64,000 nt of DNA from Monocercomonoides exilis. Its lineage: Eukaryota > Preaxostyla > Oxymonadida > Polymastigidae. Under the pieces are notes generated by a model. It ran no database searches and was not told where the DNA came from. It worked only from the letters and a program-made list of their open reading frames with translations. The stretch lies in assembly GCA_001643675.2 (NCBI GenBank), contig LSRY02000001.1, forward strand, positions 1,297,501 to 1,361,500. The letters are read 5' to 3'. The translations under genes and the position numbers were made by a program. Shown in pieces: positions 59,574 through 64,000 of the stretch; position 1 is the stretch's first letter, and each line of letters starts with the position of its first letter.

Positions 59574-61472
59574 TCAAGTAATATCTTTCTCCGTCGCAAA
59601 GAATTTTTGCAATGTGAAAACAATTTTGTGGACTTGCTGATTCCGCATTTGTTCCAATTCGTGAAGAATTTCAATTCCATTCTCATCCTCAAATTGCGTT
59701 GCATAAATATTCTCACTTCCTTTGACTTCATCTGAAGTAATGTTCTCCTCTGAAGGTAATTCCACACCCATATCGCAATCAGCAGCGGAGTGTTCAACAA
59801 AATTCAGCGGTTCTTTTCCCATCACTTCTTCTGATATTATGCTGTCTTTCATTTGTTGTTGATCTCCAAGCTGTATCATTTTTAAAAGAAATTGCAGGCA
59901 GCGAAGAACCAGATTGGCATATCCTTCATCGACAGGCTCCTCTTCTTCACTGCAATTTTCATTCTCTTCATCGGAATCTTCATCGCCAATTCTGGAACAT
60001 TGAAAGCGAATATCTGCATCAGAATCTTTTTGATGTGAACGGTACATTTTGTGCTTTTCTGCTTTTTCGTCTTCTTCAAGTGCCTTTGTCTTCAGCTTCT
60101 CGATCAGCTGGCATACTCCGCCAACAACGTTCCATGCTCCCAATTGCTTCAAAAGATCGGCTCCTTTTTCTGCAACGCTTTCAATCACGTAGAATGCTTC
60201 CTTCTGCTCCTCTTCGATCTCTGATAAAAGCAGGCATATCACCCAAGGTATCAAATTTGACTCAAACAAAGCATTTGCATGATGGACGGATCCGCATGCA
60301 ATGTTCGAGAGGATTCGAAGAGCCGTGCAAATCAAAGAAGATGGAGGCGGATGAGTGCGAGTCGAAGAGATCAAAGGACGGATATTTTGAAGTGCCTCTG
60401 CTGCCAAAATTTTCTCGGTATGAACTTCATTTCCCCAATAGATCATTGTTCCGACCACTCTTAATGATGCCTCCACGAGAGAATAATTGCCGACTCTAAT
60501 CGTTTTAATAATTATGTAACATAACATTAACAAAAAATTAAAACCACAAAAAATTTTTGCTCAGTTGTCGTTTTGAATAAAAAAGGGATGCAAACGAAAA
60601 TAGTTCAATTAACCTTTGTAAAACTTCATCACAAAATATCAGATTCAGAGTGGCTTCTGAACGTATTAATGATTCGAGTGAAAAGCAGATCACCTCAACA
60701 ATAACGATTCCCCGTTCGTTCATTTCTATTTGCCATTGAAGCGCACTTTTTAAAAATGAAATCACTATTTGAGAATCATCATTAAATAATTCTTCTTGTG
60801 AAAAAGAAGCCATAAGCCATGTTAATGCTTCACATTCGTTATTGATTTTCCCATCGTTGTCTGCTGATCCAACAACACGAGCTATGTCCAGGCGCAATCT
60901 CTTTAAAAATCCATCAGCCAATAATAATTTCCTGCTTGAAGAGTTACGAAGCAAAATTGGGACCAGCGCCGAAATAGCTTCGCTATGAATAAGTGGATGT
61001 GATGTCATAATAACATCGTTAATTATTTGGACATAACCCCTAGAAATAAGGATAGAAACTTTATCAGGATATTCATATCCAAGCTTTGAAATTATTCTAC
61101 AAGCAGTTATTTTATCATTTTGTGAAATGATAGAATGTGAACATAACGCATGCAAATCAGATAATTGTTGCTCGAAGTTGAAATCATTTAATTCCACGGA
61201 ATATGTGAAAGACTTTGAATGCTCAGAGTTTCGAAGCTCTTGCAAATCTTGTAGCCTTTTATTCCTTCTAAATTTTTCTACAAAAATTTTCCTTTTTAAT
61301 GCACGACATGAGCTTGTATTTTCTACATTCATAATTTTTAACGAAAAATATATAAAAATAAATATTATAGATTTTATCCTTCATCAAAAAAAACTCAGGT
61401 ATATTCCGATTTACCGTGATAGTAGCTAATCTCACGAGCGTGTTTTCTCTCCTCCGATGTCCAGCTCTCCAT
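59574..61472 (-). CDS. Importin-alpha (karyopherin-alpha), divergent
   Basis: Preferred model: exons 61472-61415, 61322-60614 and 60495-59574, giving 562 residues. An alternative starts at ATG 61332 without the first exon (546 residues). Exon 1 encodes MESWTSEERKHAREISYYH. A basic importin-beta-binding-like stretch follows (ALKRKIFVEKFRRNKRLQDL). Armadillo repeats follow; VEASLRVVGTMIYWGNEVHT, ALRILSNIACGSVHHANALF and LIPWVICLLLSEIEEEQKEA match the conserved G-N and I-S-N-I-x-A-G patterns in degraded form. An acidic insert (about EDSDEENENCSEEEEP) precedes the last repeats. The Trp/Asn arrays that bind classical NLSs are poorly kept, so cargo preference may differ. It mediates nuclear import with importin-beta. 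Donors are GTAAAT and GTTAAT. Confidence 0.75.
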
Positions 61473-61646
61473 TTAACTCTTCAAAAAACAATGTTTGTAT
61501 ATGAAAACTAGATCAAAAATGCCAATATTTTTTAAGAATTCATAAAAAATTCTTTCTCTCGACTTTGAAATTTCAAATATTGATGTAAACAATAAATTTA
61601 TTAAGCCTGTCTGACCTGACAAATCATTTTTTGCCTCGTCCGTCAC

Positions 61647-61679
<33 letters not shown>

Positions 61680-61972
61680 GAAGATATTGTGTCAGTCTGC
61701 ATATTCATTAAATGTTCATGGAAATATTTTTCGTCACAATTAATGCTTTTGATGAAGATCTTGAGAGTTTTTATTTAATTATGATTATTTGTCTCGCTCG
61801 TTTTTTTTCCAACTTTCATTTTCTGTCAATTTTTATCCATTGGTTTTTGAATCATGCAAAATTATTTTTTTTTTTGTTTCAATTCTTTAATTATTTATAA
61901 AAACATCTTTATTTTATTTTATTTTATTTTATTTTATTTTATTTTATTTTATTTTATTTTTATTTTTATTTT

Positions 61973-62011
<39 letters not shown>

Positions 62012-62030
62012 AAAGAACCTTTAATTTCAT
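61473..62030. other. Intergenic with homopolymers and microsatellite
   Basis: No coding signal. Contains an A run at 61647-61673, an ATTTT microsatellite at 61911-61973 and a T run at 61976-62009. Confidence 0.8.
61911..61973. repeat. ATTTT microsatellite followed by poly-T
   Basis: About twelve ATTTT-type units grade into a 34-base T tract. Complementary in sense to the array at the start of the window. Confidence 0.95.
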
Positions 62031-62072
62031 TGAGTGATTATTTTTGTAATCATAACTTTTTTGGAGTGTTAA
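62031..62072 (+). repeat. Right-end copy of the 28694-28953 MITE family
   Basis: GTGATTATTTTTG.AATCATA is followed by ACTTTTTTGG.GTGTT, which matches the inner sequence of that element's right end. The body would extend rightwards, but no matching opposite end was found; the inverted repeat at 62135 may have inserted into it. Confidence 0.6.
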
Positions 62073-62134
62073 TTATTCCAAAATTTTGTTTCTTGGAAGA
62101 GGAATTATTCTTTTGAAGAAAAAAAAGCATTATG

Positions 62135-62520
62135 CAGTTTGCGCAAAATAAACCGGACAAGATCGATTTCTCAATAACTGTAAGAGGAATAATTCTATCA
62201 ATTTTCATCAAAATATATCTCATCAACACAAGTTCATCTTTCATTCAAGACTTTCAAAACAGCTTCATTTGTGCTCTGAGAAAAAAAATTTCAAAATCTC
62301 AGAGATATTGGATTTTGAGTTTCTCCGGGAAAATAAAAATTATTTTCTCTGAGCACAAATGAGGCTATTTTGAAAGTATTGTATGTCACATGAGTTTGCA
62401 TTAATGAAATGTATTTTGAGGAAAATTGTCAGAATTATTCCTCTTGCGGTTATTGAGATTCAATCTTGTCCGGATTTTTTTGCGATGTCCGGTCTTTTTT
62501 GCGCAAACTGTAATTGTTTG
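62135..62520. mobile_element. Long inverted repeat (fold-back element), arms about 155-180 bp
   Basis: The left arm 62135-62288 begins CAGTTTGCGCAAAA and the right arm 62342-62520 ends TTTTGCGCAAACTG. The arms match over most of their length with roughly 80% identity by eye, around a spacer of about 53 bases. Shared blocks include AAGAGGAATAATTCT and TCATTTGTGCTC. CAGT ends and TA next to the right end fit a pogo/mariner-like fold-back MITE. In opposite directions both arms are open and encode similar peptides (RIIPL.VIE, SGLFCANC), probably a result of DNA similarity. No transposase seen. Confidence 0.75.
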
Positions 62521-63370
62521 AAAAAACGATATTCGAAAACATATGGGGGAAAATATGGACTTTCAAGCTTTTTATGCACAAAGCATGAAAAAATCGTTTC
62601 ATTTAAAACATTATTAAACTTTATCACATATCAAAATAAATTTGATTTTCATATCTGTTAACAGGTATCGTTGAAATCAAAACATATAGTTTTGTGATCT
62701 CTAACGTGTTTCAAAAAATGAACTAATTTTGTTGAAATTTATTGTTCACAACAAGTTTATCTGAAGTGCTAATTTTTTCAATGATAATGCCTGAAGTCAA
62801 ATATTTTGTCCCATATAAGAAAAAAAAGCAAAATTTTGAGCAGTAATAATTTTTTAGGATCGATTAATCTGCATTAAAGAGAAGACTCAGACCGAAATAT
62901 TTAATGGAAAAAATATGCATTCAAAAATATTTACACAATTAAGTGACTATTTTTTTTATCTCATACACCAAAAATCATTCTTCTTCAAATAATTATCATT
63001 CATTTTTGAAAAATAATAATTCAATTTCGTTATTTATTAATTCGATTTGGATAAAGAATAATTCGAGTTCTGAAAGATAATTTATAGTTTGTGGAACGAA
63101 TAACTTTAGTTTTGACGTTGAAATTCTTTTCATTATTATCTCATCAGAACACTTTGTTTATCAATATAAGAAAAATAATGAATTCTCAAATAAGAAAAAA
63201 TCATTCATTTTGATTGAAAATAGTTTAATAAAAGTCAATTTAAAAAGAAAATGAATTCATTTTCATGTAAATAGTTGATGGTTTTCAAAATTTCACCAAA
63301 GAAACTTAAAAATTATTGGAAAAAAATACTTGTCTTTTATTATTTGATAAACATGATTGAAAATTTACTG
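62521..63370. other. Intergenic, AT-rich
   Basis: About 850 bases of AT-rich DNA between two inverted-repeat elements. I see no gene. Confidence 0.65.
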
Positions 63371-63820
63371 CAGTCTGAACCGGATATAATCACATCGGTT
63401 TTTGCACAACTTTTTGTAACTATATCCGATTGTGATTATACACGATAATGCTCAACACAGAAAAAAATTTATATTAATTTTTAAAATAATAAATTTTGAG
63501 TCGATTTTTTTATTCTTGGAAATTCTTAACAAACACTCGTTTTTCAGCATCAACAACAATTATTATCATAAATACACATAATTCTGACTTATATGAGCAC
63601 ATTTTTGAAAAAGCGAAAAATTGAAAATTCTGATCAAAAAATCGATTTTTCAATGAAAAATCCACCCATAATGAAACAAAATGTGATTAAATGTTTTCTC
63701 ACCTGTGATTATATGCGATTGAAAATGAATGAAATATAGGTCTGAAATGTCGGTGCATCGAAAAATGTGACAAAATACGAAAGTGATAATATTCGACGTG
63801 ATAATATCCGGTTTTGACTG
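63371..63820. mobile_element. 450-bp MITE with CAGTC-type terminal inverted repeats
   Basis: The left end 63371-63398 (CAGTCTGAACCGGATATAAT, CACATCGG) matches the reverse complement of 63794-63820 (CAGTCAAAACCGGATATTAT, CACGTCG) with four differences. Subterminal copies of the ATATAATCAC-type motif recur inside on both strands (near 63421, 63704 and 63785). CAGTC-ended repeats with subterminal motifs resemble pogo/Tigger-like mariner elements. TA follows the right end; the left flank is TACTG, so the target duplication is not clean. No transposase frame. Confidence 0.75.
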
Positions 63821-63955
63821 TATTTCCTTCAGGTTATTCAAATGAATGATATATTTGCAATTAATTTATCATTCGAGTAATGTTTTTTGATATTGAAAAA
63901 AACTTCAAAAAACTGATTAATTTGTAATTTCAATTATAAAACAATTTTCTTTGAG

Positions 63956-64000
63956 ATATGGGAGATTATTTTTGAAATCATATTTTTTCACTCGAATATT
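63956..64000 (+). repeat. Left-end copy of the 28694-28953 MITE family, cut by window end
   Basis: Twenty-seven bases match the terminal repeat with one difference (ATATGGGAGATT for ATATGGGTGATT). The following TTTTTTCA.TC matches that element's left inner sequence. A further copy probably continues beyond the window. Confidence 0.65.

Noticed and set aside
62050-62661. Two similar short peptides (RIIPL.VIE...SGLFCANC) as a duplicated gene pair.
   Set aside because: They lie on the two arms of a DNA inverted repeat and have no start context or splice sites; similarity follows from the DNA.
1-64000. tRNA genes, rRNA, CRISPR arrays, operons or bacterial regulatory sites.
   Set aside because: None seen: no cloverleaf with GGTTCGA-type T arm, no regularly spaced direct repeats with unique spacers, and the gene content is eukaryotic.

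Overview
The window is nuclear DNA of a microbial eukaryote. Long spaced coding regions, AT-rich intergenic DNA with homopolymer tracts, spliceosomal introns, a 7SL/SRP RNA and purely eukaryotic proteins (FIG4, XMAP215-type TOG, Nup107, IFT46, RFC4, neuroguidin, importin-alpha) exclude a prokaryote. IFT46 implies a flagellated cell. A giant membrane-anchored beta-helix (pectin-lyase-like) protein with a degenerate cytoplasmic kinase domain, together with a two-CBM20 DPE2 glucanotransferase, points by inference to an oxymonad or other metamonad. UAA, UAG and UGA all end genes here, so the code looks standard, which fits a Monocercomonoides-like cell better than Streblomastix. Species is not determined.

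Layout. 1-12 kb: simple repeat, giant beta-helix/pseudokinase surface protein (+), histidyl-tRNA synthetase (+), and an SRP RNA gene near 11.34-11.64 kb that lies outside any reading frame. 12-27 kb: two minus-strand genes, a FIG4-type Sac phosphoinositide phosphatase enlarged to about 3,858 residues, and a 980-residue DPE2. 27.3-29.6 kb: AT-rich and repeat-bearing, with a 260-bp MITE-like element. 29.6-38.8 kb: a ten-exon coiled-coil/C1q-like gene (+) and a TOG-domain microtubule protein (+). 38.8-42.2 kb: poorly resolved small-exon genes on both strands. 42.5-47.2 kb: Nup107-like nucleoporin (+). 48.1-52.6 kb: an anomalous locus, a conserved protein whose frame is cut by four in-frame stops and which starts back-to-back with an antisense coding-like segment. 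52.86-53.08 kb: a 50-residue two-exon gene. 53.8-61.5 kb: a compact cluster of IFT46 (-), RFC4 (+), neuroguidin (-) and importin-alpha (-). 61.5-64 kb: microsatellites, a long inverted repeat and a CAGT-ended MITE.

Gene models were built by splicing by eye, requiring phase agreement and protein-family continuity. Nearly all inferred donors are G(T/C)NT, mostly GTNTG, rather than GTRAG. Several introns are stop-free multiples of three (60-99 bp), so plain ORFs run through them and gain false hydrophobic segments. The genes are housekeeping in function (translation, secretion, membrane lipid turnover, glycan metabolism, microtubules, nuclear transport, DNA replication, ribosome assembly) and share no single pathway.
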